A stretch of DNA of 64,000 nt from Euonymus europaeus (Eukaryota; Streptophyta; Magnoliopsida; Celastrales; Celastraceae), in assembly GCA_963580455.1 (NCBI GenBank), contig OY756963.1, positions 26,307,555-26,371,554 on the forward strand, read 5' to 3'. Below are positions 19,692-32,460 of this stretch, one piece after another; position 1 is the stretch's first letter; every line of letters begins with the position of its first letter. The notes under the pieces are model-generated. The model was not told where the DNA came from. It worked only from the letters and a program-made list of their open reading frames with translations, and searched no databases. The position numbers were made by a program, and so were the translations under genes.

Positions 19692-22600
19692 TCATTGAGA
19701 ATGCAATACATACATTTTCTTTGAATCCCACAAAACTCGCATTACCCCGATCTTTGTTTCAGCCTCTTCGAATGATGTGCCTACGACTTCAGACGGATAT
19801 GGAATCCTTGACCGTCCCTCGGCCTTAAGTTCAGTAACATCCACAACGTAAGTCTCAGATTCCTGCAAGTTCTTTCCAGACCATTGACCATGCACCTGAT
19901 ATACCCTTCCCTTGGCAATCTCCTCCCCTTGTCCACCTACAAGTAGAACATACTGACCTGGCTTGCAACGAACAAAACTGGTGGCACCAACGTCAACAAA
20001 TTCTGCCATGCTGATCTCTGATTTTTCACTAAGACCAATTCTGGACATGCTTCGAGGACATCTCCCACTTGACGGAACCAAATCTTCACCAGGACTTTCA
20101 GTTGACTCAAGTGCGTGCCTAAGCAAAGGCACAATTTGCTGTTCTAGTAAAGAATACTCAACTTCCACAGGTGCACGAGCTTCCTTCCCAACACGAGCTA
20201 GCCTTGCTTTCCTATTATTCAGCCTGTTGATAAATGATACAATCATGTAAGTAACTGTTGAGACAACATTGCCACGACAACAATCAGAAACGTAAAGTCA
20301 TGAGACATACAGCTTCCCATATTGTATTCCCTGAAAGAGGAGAAACCAAATGCATATTTTACCATCACTACAAGTAACTATTTGAACCATTACTAGTTCA
20401 GTAAAGTACGATGCCACCCTTCCTATGACAAGACAAAGCATATATTTTTTGTGCATGAGCAGAGACTATCACAACACAACAAATAAGGCAACAGTTAGAA
20501 TAACAGGGCAACTATTTACAAAGCCACACTGAATAAAGAAACAAAAGGATCAGGGAGAATAGTCTCCACATGCAAAACAGAAACATGAGAGATGGTGTCA
20601 TCAACAAGAAATTGTAACAGTCTGTTACAGCTTATAACACATGCAAATGGAACAGTTACTATCACGGAAACATTCACCTGGACATAAGAACATCATATTG
20701 ACTAGAGAAAGAACTTTAACCTCGTAAAAAGAACCTCTCTAAAAGATGAACTTTGCAGCTAATATGAAACAAAGAGGCTTAATACTCACCAATTCTTTAT
20801 CTGTGAATGTGTAACTTCAGAGCCCTGGGAAAAGAGAAAGCGCTGTTACATCTAGGAAACAAGATGTCACGTGGTCTAGAGATGAACAATCAAATTAAAT
20901 TACATTACATAAAATAGTTGATATGTAAAATACGCACATGAAGACTTAATTTATCAGCCCAAGACTGCAATGAAGCTGCATTTCGCTGCATTTCAGGTTC
21001 ATCCAGTAGGGCCCTCTCCATCAGTGAAATCTGTTTATCATTCATTATAGTTCGCTTCCTTTTTCTTGGCTGCTTCTCATCAAACTGAACAGACTCAACA
21101 TTTACGTTCTCTTTGGCAGCTTCAAATCCACTTTCCTTGCCACACTCACCTGCTTCTGGATACCCACCATTATCTGTTTGACCAACAAAGTTTTTCCCTC
21201 TTGTGGAACTTGTATCCGAACCACTTGTTTCAACATGCACTATCTCTCTGTCAAGCTCTCTCAAAACTCCAGAGTCAGCCCCACCAGATTTATCTCCATC
21301 TTCCCTCCTTTGCTCTCTCGTCACGTCATCATCTAGCTCACCTTTTACATTGACTTGGTTCTCCTGGACAGTAGAATTCTCTGACATTCCCTCTTTCAAG
21401 CTTCCATTTCTAATATCAAGATTTGGAGGTCCTTTACCTAGCTGAGGCGATGAACCCACAGCACTTTGAGCCTCCTATAGGAAAATACAATTTACTTCAG
21501 TTCATAAAATCAAGATCGAAAAGAAAAGTTCATGTAAGAACTTGAAAAGATAAACTCCAAATTAGCCATGCTCTGTCATAGATAAAAATTGTAGGAGCTT
21601 TGACATTGATTTGCAATCAAGATAAAAAAAAGTCGCTTTTCCCCTCCATCATCACTAACATTAACGATGAAATTCCAGCATTAATCTGAAAATTCTCGTT
21701 GTTCTTAAGTAGAAAACTTATCCCAACACAAACCCTCAAATTAAATTCCCTGAATTCATTCTGCCATCGAAATTTGAACATTATTCACAATTTAACACCA
21801 AAGAAATTTCATCCTTCCAAAGTGAAGATGTTTAGGAATATAACATCAGCAAAATACAAATAACTATCAGATAAAAAACTTTACTCGAATTTGATTTTCT
21901 TCAGATTCAACAGGAGCAATCAGTGATTGTAGTTGGTTAAAAAATACCCTGCAACCCAGAAGAAAATTAATCACAAGAAAGGAAAAAAGGAACTACAGTG
22001 CATGGAAAGCAAATTAAGTGAAACATAATTTTCAAAAGTTCATGCGTTTGTGCACCGTCTGCACACGAATACATGTGTGGAGAGAGAGAGACTTGTGCGT
22101 CAATTCAAAACAATAGTTATCAAACTTGGACCAACGTAGGAGATTGAAACAATAAACTGGGCACTACGAGCCTGCTCTTATAATCAAATTACAGTTCCAA
22201 AGAACCCGCTCACACTGGATATACCTGCCAGTTCTTGCATGACCCATTCACCGAGATGCTTGATTTGAACTGGTGGCTTTCAAACACTCTTTATACATGC
22301 AAAAATGTCCAAATTTTAATATTTGTTTCCTAAAAATAGAAGGGACAAAGGACAAATGACAGATAACGGAAGTTAAAAACAAAATATAGGGAAAAGGTTA
22401 GATATATCCCTTATCATGCATAATGTTCAATAGATAAAATGATGTCTAACAAATTGCTACAGCTCCAAATATTGATTAACCTAAAAAATAAACTACATAT
22501 CACATCCTAATTAATTGAAGTATTCAACATTATATATGAGCTTTCTTCTCCGAAAATTCTAGGAGTCCAATTAATGCCCACAGTATAAAAAGGCAGTCAG

Positions 22601-25600
22601 CTAGTGATGCGAATTTAAAAAGTTGAGCAATAAAGCAGAAAAAATGGAAGAAATAAGAGAGGTTGAAGATCAAGTCACCTTAAGAGCTGTACATCATCCT
22701 CGTTCAGATAACTGGAAATTAAAGATTCCGCGTGACTTAACAACGAACCTAGGCATACAAGTTAAAGAAAAGAGACAGATGTTTGTAATTATGTAATGTG
22801 AAAGGGGGAAAACTAGTTAAAATAGGAGAGTGGCTCTTACGCAGATTCCTACAAACAGTCTCAGCTTTATGAGCAGCAGAAGTAAAAGAGAATTCAGGTA
22901 AAGATTTAGATGGATCAATCTGCAAGCACTCCAGGAACTTGTTCAGAAAGTAGTTCCTCTCCTGCTCTGTGGATTGAAATTAAAGGTTTAATTTAATTAT
23001 AAGGCGAAAAGTTATATTAGAGATCAAACTTTTCTTGATAATTGACAAGAATAATGGACAGAAAATTGACCTTCACAGACATTGGGAACAAAACAATGAA
23101 GGTTCGCAATTACTTTGACAAATAATGATGTTCTCTGATGTGCATAGTAACTCGGAAGAATGTTGGTGGAAATTAAAGTTATCTCTAAATTTATTGCCTC
23201 CGATAGGTCTGAAGAAAAAGTATCCAAAACCCATGCAACTGCTGCAAATAAATCATACTCCAGTGTAGCATCATCCTCCTTTACTGGGGGTTCAGAGGAA
23301 CACCACATAGATAAAAAATCACCATGAGAGAGTGAAAACATAGCAGTGAGCACTTCAGTCTGTGGGAGAAAGAAAAGAAAAAAAAAACAGTTTAGGTAGT
23401 TTACAACGTAAATTATGTTCTTCCAACTCCTTGAGCACCCACATAAATTTGCAACGTAAATAACACAGTAACTTAAACAATTGTCATACAAACTGCAATT
23501 CAAACTGTGTAACGAATCAATAATTGAAATTTCTACAGTGTCCACGCATCAGATTAAGGTAATTTATAAGTAAAGTAACTGAAGTACTTTATGAAGGTTT
23601 TGATCGTAGAAGTCATATAGAATCAAAAGTCAAGTGGAAACAGCTTACAAAGTATGACATAACGTAAGATCGAAAATTTGAATCATCTGAGAAAATATCA
23701 GCTAAACGCATTGCATTGAGTTGCAAAAGCCCCATTGGGTACTTTATGTCAGAACAAGTGCTGAGATGTTTGGGATCTTTACCAAGTGCAGACTTCAATA
23801 TTTCCAGAACCTGCACAACGGGAAAAGAGAATCTGAGTTATTGAGGACTGCTCGCATAGAAAATATCTTTTTTTTAAAAGAACTTTAATTATGGTAGGGG
23901 TAAAAAGACCACTAAATTCTCAGGTTTGATATCTAAAACTTAATCTATTAAAGATACCTTTATCTTGATCTAAACATCATGCATTTCAAATTACCATCAG
24001 AAAACAAACCTCTAACGCAATTGATTTTGCCAAATCCATGCTTCCTGTGGAACTGGCAACCTCATCAAGATAGGATAAACTTTCTGCCTCACACAGATGC
24101 AACAGCTGCATAAAGAGAATTTGGGAATTTGATCAATAAATTATGTTTACTCGTATAACTGTGAACAAATAGGAAGCCACAGTTGAAAGTTCAATTAACA
24201 TCGCTTAAACTTTTCAAATCCTGAGACTTACAACAGGCAAGACTTTAGCTTTAAGCCTAGATACAGCAGCCCCAACAGTGGCAGACTCTATGAATGCTGG
24301 TGCAATGTCTAACTTCAAGACTGCTTGAACGAGATGAAGAACAACTCCCCTTCCACATAGTTCCTGAAATAGTATCAAAACCATATATTTTATAATTTTT
24401 CAAATGACTCCAAATTCCATTATAGAGAAGACAATGTCCCTGTAGAAGAAAAGGTCATCAAACAGAATCCAAAACTTTATAAACATCAAATCTATCACCG
24501 ATGCCAAAAATAAGTTACAAATTATGGCGAGGTTATTCATTTGTTTACATTAAAAACATGTCTTGCTGCCAAATCAATATGTTAGAAACTTAGAATGCAG
24601 AATACCTGTGCTAGTCTGGCTATGTTAGTTTCTCAGCTATTAATGTGCCCTCCACCCTCAACCCCACCCTAACACCGCAGAAAAAGAAAAGCATATATAT
24701 TACTTAGATTTTAGTGTTGGCCTCAAGTCCTTTTTCTGGAACTATTCCATTGAGCCCCCACAACATGTGCCTATTGCCTTTGGAGGCCAGCAATGCCTTA
24801 CACCACCAATTCAAGGTACATAAAAATTCAATCATTTAGCATCAAAACCTATGGAAAAAACAAAACTGATTCCTTCCGAAAAATCATTTTGTGCCAGACA
24901 AATAGAGCTGAGAGTTCCAGTTCAGAACCTTATTCCTAAGTAAGCGCTCCCGAAACAGCTTCTGTTGACAAAGCGCATGCAGAAACTGTAAAGAGGCTTC
25001 ACATTGTTGGCAGAGATAGCTAACTATTTGTTCCGGAGTTCGACTCAATCTCATACAAAACTCAACATCTTCACCTGAAAGCTTGATGTGAAGAAACCTA
25101 ATGGCTTTGAGAACTGCTCCAAAAGCTACATCCATAAATATATCAACCTGTAACGAGAAGCTGATGCTGAGAATTTGCTTAAACATGTTTTGGCATTCAG
25201 AACATAAAGAAGTAAAAAAATATTTAACTCCGAGCTATGGTCTGAAAAGTGGCTTCAGTCAACAGAGAAGCAACTATCAAATAAACAAGTCCTCAGATAA
25301 AGATTCAGCAGACATGCAAAATCATAATTAGACTCATCTTCCTATTGGGAAGCAAGCATTTTACCTTTGGATGTGCAACCAACACTAGGGCTATATCTTG
25401 CCATTGTCAGGCTATGAATCCTGTCAAAAGATATAAAGTGCTTGCCACAAGTGCAGAATGCAAGAGAGGCACAGGGCCTGAATTATGATTTTCCTACAAT
25501 GCGAAAAAAGAAGAAGGAGAGTCTCACATAATAAACATTACAGATGAAATAGGACTGAAGGACAGGCCAAAAGATACCTGTTGGTAACCACCAAGAACAA

Positions 25601-27155
25601 TTAGTAAATAGAACACCAGATCAAGCATATGATCCGAAACTTTTACATCATCAAGCAAAATCTGTAGACAGTAACCAGAAAATAAAATTAGAAGAAAATA
25701 ATGTTTTTCTTCTGAAATTAGTCCCAAAAGTAAACTTCAAGAAAAAATAAGTTCCATATGCGAACTATGGGAGAGAAAAAGAAAGCATTATTGTCAGTAA
25801 GAACCCCATGAGCAAATAGAGTGGATGCCCTAAAAGTCTAAAACAGACAAATGTAAGAAAAAAAAGGAGCAGTCCATATTGTTGCAGTTGTGTCCCTTAG
25901 TCATAAAAAATTAACTGAGAAGAAACTGAAATACTATGCTTGATCCTACAACAATTCGCTTTTTTCTGCAATTCAAAGAAAGTGTCATTGAAAAGGAGCA
26001 CCAAGGAGATGCAAACCAAACAAGTTACAAGATAGATAAGCTAATACAAATAAAAAAGTTCCTATCAGACATTCAGACTACAAAAGCGTTACACCAAAGT
26101 TCTTCAGTGCCAAGCCAACTATCAATGAAGAAATCAAAAGAAGTTCCTGTCTTCATAAATTTTGCTTTTCCTCTCCTTCCAAACAAGCCAACTTATAGCC
26201 ACAGGAATAAGCTGCACAATAGGCTTGCTAGTTTTGTTTCTAAATAATTTCCATTCAGAAGAGTAGAAGACGAAGTGCGCGCGTGTAAATATTCATTAAA
26301 AGTTAAATTCTCATTATGAGTGTAGATTCATTAAAAGTTAAATTCTCACTGTACTCCACCCTATCATCCCCGCACCGTCTTTTATTTTCCTGGGCTTAAT
26401 TTATCATCAGCATCGGAAAATGAAAATAAAAAGAAAAAAAAATCATCGAAGAAAATCATCAAAGGTTAACTAATACAATTTCGAATTCTCCCTTGTGCTT
26501 AGTCAATCATGCATCTATGGATATTTTAAGCAATGTATGCCTGCTCAGTGCTCACAGCCGTGACAAAGAAAAAAAAGAAAAAGGATGATAACAACATACA
26601 CCGAACAAATCAGAACTTTAGAAAGGATCAGAAAGGCCACCTGCTCTAGTTTAGCATGCCGAGGTGCTAGGTCACAGAGAGTATGCAAAAGACGAATACC
26701 ACATAGTAAATATCTGAACAGGCTTTGATCTCTGTCAGAAGATATAAGCACTGTGATAAGGTGCAAAGGAAGAAAACCCGCAAGTTTTTCCACATCAATC
26801 TGGAAATAAATAAAAAATAGAAATATATGAGAAATGAGAAACAGGGAAATATGCAAGATGGCAAGAGAATTTTGTATTTCTACCTTTAATGATGCATTGC
26901 TCTTAGTGAGACAGTGAATCATAAAATTTTCAGAGTCCCTTAGTAGTTTATTGAGCTCCTGTGAACTAAGCCCATGCAACTCTTTCACGGCTGAAATCAA
27001 GTCAATAGCCTGTTCATAATAGAAAATATCTGAATGATCTTAAAAAATAAAAAGCTAAGAACCAAACAGATGTGCAAAATAATAAAACTACTATACAGCC
27101 AATAAAGACTTACTTGTTCATTGCTGTGTGATGATTCTTCCCTATCTTGTCTCAT
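19692..27155 (-). CDS. NDX: NODULIN HOMEOBOX protein NDX (with an in-frame TGA)
   Basis: Sixteen coding exons, 5' to 3' on the minus strand: 27155-27114, 27009-26884, 26799-26641, 25661-25578, 25493-25365, 25147-24929, 24363-24232, 24105-24010, 23810-23649, 23359-23071, 22966-22841, 22748-22679, 21948-21885, 21474-20938, 20824-20790, 20223-19692. All borders are GT-AG and phases join exactly, giving 2802 bp or 934 codons, close to the 913 residues I recall for Arabidopsis NDX. The N-terminal two thirds is the helical NDX-specific region. An atypical homeodomain follows (RKRKRTIMNDKQ...NWLNNRKARLAR, with WLNNRKAR where canonical proteins have WFQNRR), then the conserved C-terminal NDX-B domain (FVRCKPGQYVLL...KIGVMRVLWD). 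NDX is nuclear and binds single-stranded DNA; in Arabidopsis it represses COOLAIR at FLC and modulates ABA signalling. Codon 166 (25407-25409) is TGA where homologues have Ser before QWQD. The rest is intact, so this is a recent nonsense allele, an error, or an alternatively spliced exon. Confidence 0.9.
25407..25409 (-). other. NDX: In-frame TGA in NDX exon 5
   Basis: Reading exon 5 (25493-25365) in the phase set by both neighbours gives ...LLTGFIA, TGA, QWQDIALVLVAHPK. Homologues have ISSQWQD here, so TCA to TGA is the simplest change. The upstream and downstream parts of the exon are clearly conserved coding sequence, and no GT donor before the codon would remove it while keeping QWQD. Confidence 0.85.
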
Positions 27156-28242
27156 TCTCGAAAATAAAGAGCTGACACACAGACACTGCAAAAATTGAAC
27201 GGAATTTAAACAAATAAGTATCACCTGAGAGTATCGAGCGCTATTTATATCCACTGATGTTCACCAAACGGCTACAAGGTCCATTAGTGGCAACTAATTG
27301 AATAAATCCAAAGCAACCACAAGCATGCAAATACAAAAAAAGAGAATCAACGGCAAAAACAATAATTTGCGGGAGAGAGGCTACGCAGTTGACATTCATA
27401 CAAATAAATATACATGAAGAAACATACTCTGCGACAAGAAAACTTAAGAATTCACGTCAACAAACCCTAGAACTGGACGTTGAAACCCTAAACTGCAGAG
27501 TGTCAGAGACTGTAATACAAACTTTACGATGCAAATATATAGAGAAAAAATAATTATAACTCAAAAAAATTATCGTTCTGAGTTGCTGACCTGATAAACT
27601 TCTCGACGAGCTCCAGAAAACAAGATTTCAGCGCCAAAAAAATAAATAATGAATTCGCAGCTTTTCAGCTTCTCTGAGTTGGTTGTTCACGTAGATTGGA
27701 TTTGAGAGCTCTGAAGACTCTTATCGTTATTTTACTCTCATTTCGCTCCTGTTTTTGTTTGCATCCAGCTCTTCTTCTGACAGCGACGGAGTAGGCCCAA
27801 TGAGGAGAGCTACTAGCGTCCGGCCTGTGTCGTTCGATGACACGTGTCCACCTATATTATCAAAATTACGGTTATGGGTATAAGAAAATGTGAAAATTAC
27901 TTATGCATACTAACACAATCAGACAGAACGTTACAAGATTTTAAATCATTGATCTGGGCCTGGGCTTCACGTCTGGATGGGTTAGTTAGATTTTAAATCC
28001 TTGATCTGGTCCTGAACCCAAAACCTGTTAGAAAGTTAGATTGGACTAGTTACTTTGCTTGGCCCAGAATCACAGGCCTGAAATAAGTGCCCAGACTCGC
28101 GCCTTCACTAGCCTGGGCGGCTTGCCTCTTCTTCGTACCTCAAACACTCGTAGAAAACTCTTGCAGTTCTAGCTTCGAGCGACAGGGGATTTCGTGTGCT
28201 AGTCCATGCAGGAGAGGAGGACATGCTGAAATCCATCGTCGG
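27156..28242. promoter_or_regulatory. Divergent promoter between NDX and PPR gene, with site II-like elements
   Basis: The genes diverge over 1.09 kb. Four site II-type motifs (TGGGCC/T) lie on the PPR side: GGCCCA at 27794-27799 and 28061-28066, TGGGCC at 27955-27960 and TGGGCT at 27961-27966. Such motifs bind TCP factors and are common in promoters of plant mitochondrial and PPR genes. A ~27-bp near-duplicate (GATTTTAAATCNTTGATCTG) occurs at 27937 and 27989. The NDX leader probably has a 5' untranslated exon near 27.6-27.7 kb, but its borders are unclear. Confidence 0.5.
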
Positions 28243-30249
28243 ATGAAAACACTTGCTAGGCAGCTTCGGAAGAACCAAATATGTTTTTCTACTGTAAAAT
28301 CCACAACTCTCCTTCAATCCTCCAAAACTTTCTCTTCAAACAAACCCGAATGGAAGTCCAAAACCAACGTAATCATCACAAACCCAGTTCTCTTACTCAT
28401 GGATTCCTGCACTTCCATGCTCCAATTAAAGAAAATTCAAGCACACATGACTCGGACGGGTCTCATTACTCATACATTCCCTTTAAGCCGGGTCTTAGCC
28501 TTTTGTGCTCTGTCCGACTCTGGAGACATAAGTCATGCCGATCTTCTATTCACCCTGATCGAAAACCCCAATACTTATATGTGGAATACCATGATTAGAG
28601 GCTACTCTAGAGCCAGAATGCCTGCTGTAGGATTGTCATTTTTCTTCCGAATGGTTCATGAAAGTGTCGAGATGGACAGCCGCAGCTTCGTTTTTGTTCT
28701 CAAGGCATGCGGGCAGGCGCTTAGAGATTTTGAAGGAAAGTCCATTCATTGCAGAATTTGGAAGATGGGGTTTAATTCTGATACGCTGGTGCAGAATGGA
28801 TTGATCCATTTTTATGGAGTTATTGGCTCTTTGAGTTCTGCTCGCCAATTGTTCGAAGAAATGACTTGTAGGGATGTTTTTTCTTGGACCTCAATGATTG
28901 ATGCGTACACCACTCACAATTGGGTGAATGAGGCATTGGAGCTGTTTAAATTAATGTTGATGAGCGATGTAGAGCCTAATGAAGTTACTTTGGTTGCTGT
29001 GATATCAGCTTGCTCACAAAAGGGGAGTTTGGAATTGGGGAAATCTATACATGAATATATAAGAATGAAGAAAGTGACTTGTAGCATTAATTTGATGAAT
29101 GCAATCTCAAATATGTACGTGAAATGCGGTTGCCTCAGTGCAGCTAGAGAGAATTTTAACAACCTGAAAGCTAAGGATGTCTTCTCATGGACCACTATGG
29201 TTAATGGTTATGCTAAATTTGGAGAATTAGATAAAGCGAGAAAGTTGTTTGATGAAATGCCTGAGAGAAATGGGGTATCATGGAATGCCATGATTGCGGG
29301 TTATTCACAAAATAATCAGCCAAAGGAAGCCATAGGATTATTTCATGAAATGGCAGAGGCAGGTTTGGTTCCAATGGAGAGCACTTTAGTGTGTGTGCTC
29401 TCGGCTTGTGGTCAATTGGGTTATTCTGAATTAGGCCAGTGGATTTACCACTACTATATGGGTCATCAAAGGATAAAACCTAGTGTGATTATCACAAATG
29501 CATTTATAGACATGTATGCCAAATGTGGCATAATAGGAGCAGCTGCAAAAATCTTTAGTGAAATGTCCGAGAGAAATTTGGTATCTTGGAACTCCATGAT
29601 TGCTGGCTTTGCTTCCCATGGGCATTCTAAAGAAGCCATTGTCGTCTTTAAAGAAATGACAAGTGCTGGAGTCAAGCCTGATGACATTACATTTGTGGGT
29701 GTCTTGTCAGCGTGCACTCATGGTGGATTGGTGACTGAAGGCCGAGATTATTTCCAAAACATGGAAAGAAATTTTGGGTTAGTTCCCAAAGGGGAACATT
29801 ATGCTTGCTTCATCGATTTACTTGGTCGAACTGGGTTCCTGGAAGAAGCTTATGAGCTAATAATGAAAATGCCGATGGAACCTAGCGAAGCTGCTTGGGG
29901 TGCCCTTCTTAATGCGTGTAGTTTGCACGGGAATGTTGAGTTGGCCAAGGTTGCTGCGACTAAACTCTTAAGCTTGAATCCTGAAGATAGCGGGGTATAT
30001 GTTCTCTTGGCCAACATTTGTGCTCATGGGAGAAGATGGGGTGATGTGAGGATGGTTAGAAGTATGATGAGGGAGATGGGTGTCAAGAAGACTCCCGGGT
30101 GTAGTTTGATTGAGGTTGAGGGTCAGGTTCATGAATTTTTTGTTGCTGATAAATCACATCTTCTGTACAGAGAGATCTATGAAGTATTAAGTGAAATAAG
30201 CTTGTTGTCCAAATTGGAAGAAACTTTGTACCAGACACTTCTCGTTTGA
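28243..30249 (+). CDS. PPR protein, PLS class with E/E+ tail
   Basis: Intronless, 668 residues. The N-terminus (MKTLARQLRKNQ) is rich in Arg, Lys, Ser and Thr with no acidic residue in the first 20, a probable mitochondrial (possibly plastid) targeting peptide. Tandem P, L and S pentatricopeptide repeats fill residues ~80-560 (for example SWTSMIDAYTTHNWVNEALE and VSWNAMIAGYSQNNQPKEAI). The tail from ~residue 570 (EPSEAAWGALLNAC, then GCSLIEVEGQVHEFFVADKS) is an E/E+ motif; there is no DYW deaminase domain. PLS-E proteins bind specific organellar transcripts and direct C-to-U editing with a partner deaminase supplied in trans. The target site cannot be read here by eye. The frame is open upstream to 28087, but only from a GTG; the first ATG is 28243. 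Confidence 0.9.
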   Translation: MKTLARQLRKNQICFSTVKSTTLLQSSKTFSSNKPEWKSKTNVIITNPVLLLMDSCTSMLQLKKIQAHMTRTGLITHTFPLSRVLAFCALSDSGDISHADLLFTLIENPNTYMWNTMIRGYSRARMPAVGLSFFFRMVHESVEMDSRSFVFVLKACGQALRDFEGKSIHCRIWKMGFNSDTLVQNGLIHFYGVIGSLSSARQLFEEMTCRDVFSWTSMIDAYTTHNWVNEALELFKLMLMSDVEPNEVTLVAVISACSQKGSLELGKSIHEYIRMKKVTCSINLMNAISNMYVKCGCLSAARENFNNLKAKDVFSWTTMVNGYAKFGELDKARKLFDEMPERNGVSWNAMIAGYSQNNQPKEAIGLFHEMAEAGLVPMESTLVCVLSACGQLGYSELGQWIYHYYMGHQRIKPSVIITNAFIDMYAKCGIIGAAAKIFSEMSERNLVSWNSMIAGFASHGHSKEAIVVFKEMTSAGVKPDDITFVGVLSACTHGGLVTEGRDYFQNMERNFGLVPKGEHYACFIDLLGRTGFLEEAYELIMKMPMEPSEAAWGALLNACSLHGNVELAKVAATKLLSLNPEDSGVYVLLANICAHGRRWGDVRMVRSMMREMGVKKTPGCSLIEVEGQVHEFFVADKSHLLYREIYEVLSEISLLSKLEETLYQTLLV

Positions 30250-30765
30250 TGAATTCTGAAGAGATGATCTTTTACCAAAAATTATGTGTTATTTGGCGTG
30301 GAACAACTGCAGAATCCACTTCGATTCTCCATGAATGAAATTATATAGATTTGATATACTGCAGCTTAAAACTCATTGCTTCTTTTATTTATTTGATCTT
30401 TTTTAGACTTTGAACAAGCTGTAGAAGCATTATTCTATTCATGCATAGTATAAATGTACTCTATTATTTTTTGTGCTGCAAAGAAATAATCGAATAACCG
30501 ATCGATAGCCAAACCAATTGGTTAATTATTTTTTCAATAATTACAAAGAATAGACTAATAATCAATCAATAACTGAAATAACTGTCGATAATATACCTTC
30601 AGTTAAATTTATGTTAAAAAACAAGGGAAAAAAAAAACGACTGCAACCTCCCCTACTTATTTGTCTGCATATTTTATTTTTCTTTTGAATAACGTTTCTT
30701 TAAAAAAGGCCAAAACTATATATATAAAAGAGAACAGTGTTATAAGTCTCACGTTGCATGAATGT
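30250..30765. other. PPR gene 3' flank
   Basis: 3' untranslated region and AT-rich intergenic DNA. Nothing else recognised. Confidence 0.45.
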
Positions 30766-31104
30766 TTGTCATGGAGAGGCAGCTGCTTTATTAGCTTGTC
30801 TGAATTTTGCTTTGGATTGTGGCTTTCCTCATGTCATAGCTAAATTCGACTCACTAAATATAGTCTCTTAAGTTCAGTCCGCAACACCTAATTTTCTTCC
30901 AAACGGATCATCATTGAAGTCATCCAATCTTCGTTTTCCAAATTTAGATCTATTGAGTTACACCATATTCATCAGCAAACAAATATTGTGGCTCATGAAT
31001 TTGCTAAACTTGCATTTAAGCAAGAGTATGACATCTTTTTACTTGAGGAGTTTCCTCATGAAGTTTCCCAATATGTAACTCAAGCCATCTCATCTTCATT
31101 TTAA
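30766..31104 (+). pseudogene. Decayed RNase H-like (RVT_3) fragment
   Basis: The first part reads EAAALLACLNFALDCGFPHV, then IAKFDSLN and a stop near 30847. After a frame change, 30907-31104 reads an open tail with HHIHQQTNIVAHEFAKLAF and EEFPHEVSQYV before TAA. This is the order of the C-terminal half of RNase H-like domains found in plant LINE ORF2 and related host proteins (E-A-x-ALL, DS, then an HIxRxxNxxAHxLA-type motif). The Glu and Asp positions remain but the frame is broken, and no reverse transcriptase lies upstream. It is an orphan relic, not part of the LINE at 34.8-39.9 kb, which has its own RNase H. Confidence 0.62.
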
Positions 31105-31181
31105 CACATAAGTTGTTTGAGAAAGAGAGGAAAAAAAAAAGAACAATAATAATACGACGTCGTTAACGATCTCCGCGCGCC

Positions 31182-32460
31182 AGGAAATTTGGTAAAATGA
31201 CCCGTTTTACAAATATTTTTTGCTATGTAATCCATTTTTTAAAAAAGTTAATTTTTAACCTTTTTGATCATGGAAAGTACTTATATGCCCTTATGCACAC
31301 TTTTCCATCACTTGTAAAAAAGCTGTCAAATCAAAATGTATGGGAAACATGGTTATTTTTCCATCACTTGTAAACTCTATGCAGTTTTTTACTTTTTATT
31401 CAATATTCATCCTGTTTATTCAACTTCTTCTCCAAATTTTTTTTCTTTCTTCTCCGACTCCATTGCACATCTGAGCCGCAGTCTCTCTCGTTAGGCAAGA
31501 CCCGGATCTAGATTTGTCGAAGTTGCAACTTATTTGAACCCAGAAAACATCATACTAGTTGTTACTTGGAAGGAATAGGAAGAGCCCTTGGGGAGTTCGA
31601 ATCGAGTGATGCCGTGTTTAGGACTACCAAGATTTGCAAGAATGCATGGTCATACAGTGTATTGACACTTGTTGACGAATGAAAATGCGAAACCTTACGC
31701 ACCTGCAAAATGAAACAAAGCAACGGTACACAGGTTCGAGTCAATGTGAGTACACAGATTTTTGAATGAATTTTTTATTTTGATGGTTAGTTTTGATGAC
31801 AACTTTTTTACTTACTTTGGTCATGTTGTAAAAGTTTTTGTTTAGAATAATTATTTTTCTGTTTAGAATCGTTATAATTATGTTTAGAACAATCAAATTT
31901 ATATTCAATATAGTTTAATTTCTGATTAGAAGATTTTAGTTTTAAAACTTTTGACATTTGTGATGATGTTCTTATTTTTTTTCCAGTGTATATTATCAGT
32001 GAAGTATAAGATTAAATTAGAGGACATATTTTCATCAAATGTTACCACAATCTTCTTTTTCTTTCTTCTTTTTCTTTCTTCTTTTTCCCGTTTAGCAGGA
32101 ACCAGATCCTTCCAAGTGCAGCCTGTTCGGGCCTATAAACAACCAGTGAGTTGGTGTTTTGAACGAACAAGAAAAGTCTTTGGGGATTTCGAATTCAGTG
32201 CTGCCGAGTTTAGGATTGCTCACATCTGCAAGAATGCATGGCCATACAGTGTATTAGCACATGTTGACGAATGACAATGTGACACCTTGTACACCTACAA
32301 AATGAAACAAGCTAATAGATTATATAAATTTGAATCAGTGTGAATACAAATATTTTTGAGAACGTTGTCATTAACTTTGGTCATGTTGTAAAAGTTTTGT
32401 TTAGAATGGTTATTTTTATGTTTAGAACATTTATAATTATTATTAAAACAACCAAATTTT
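31182..32460 (+). repeat. Left inverted arm of fold-back element
   Basis: Pairs with 33600-34786 and 39935-40035 as diverged reverse complement. Examples: CACTTGTAAAAAAGCTGTCAAAT with ATTTGACAGCTTTTTTTCCAAGTG, and CTCCGACTCCATTGCACAT with ATGTGCAATGGAGTCGAAG. Contains one of several tandem ~600-bp modules and many copies of the short motif GTTTAGAA. The inner border is approximate. Confidence 0.7.

Noticed and set aside
19692..27155. NDX split into two genes at the TGA
   Set aside because: The TGA is inside a conserved exon and there is no promoter, start or gap; one gene with a nonsense codon is simpler.
28087..28242. N-terminal extension of the PPR gene
   Set aside because: Starts with GTG, not ATG; the ATG at 28243 begins a plausible targeting peptide.
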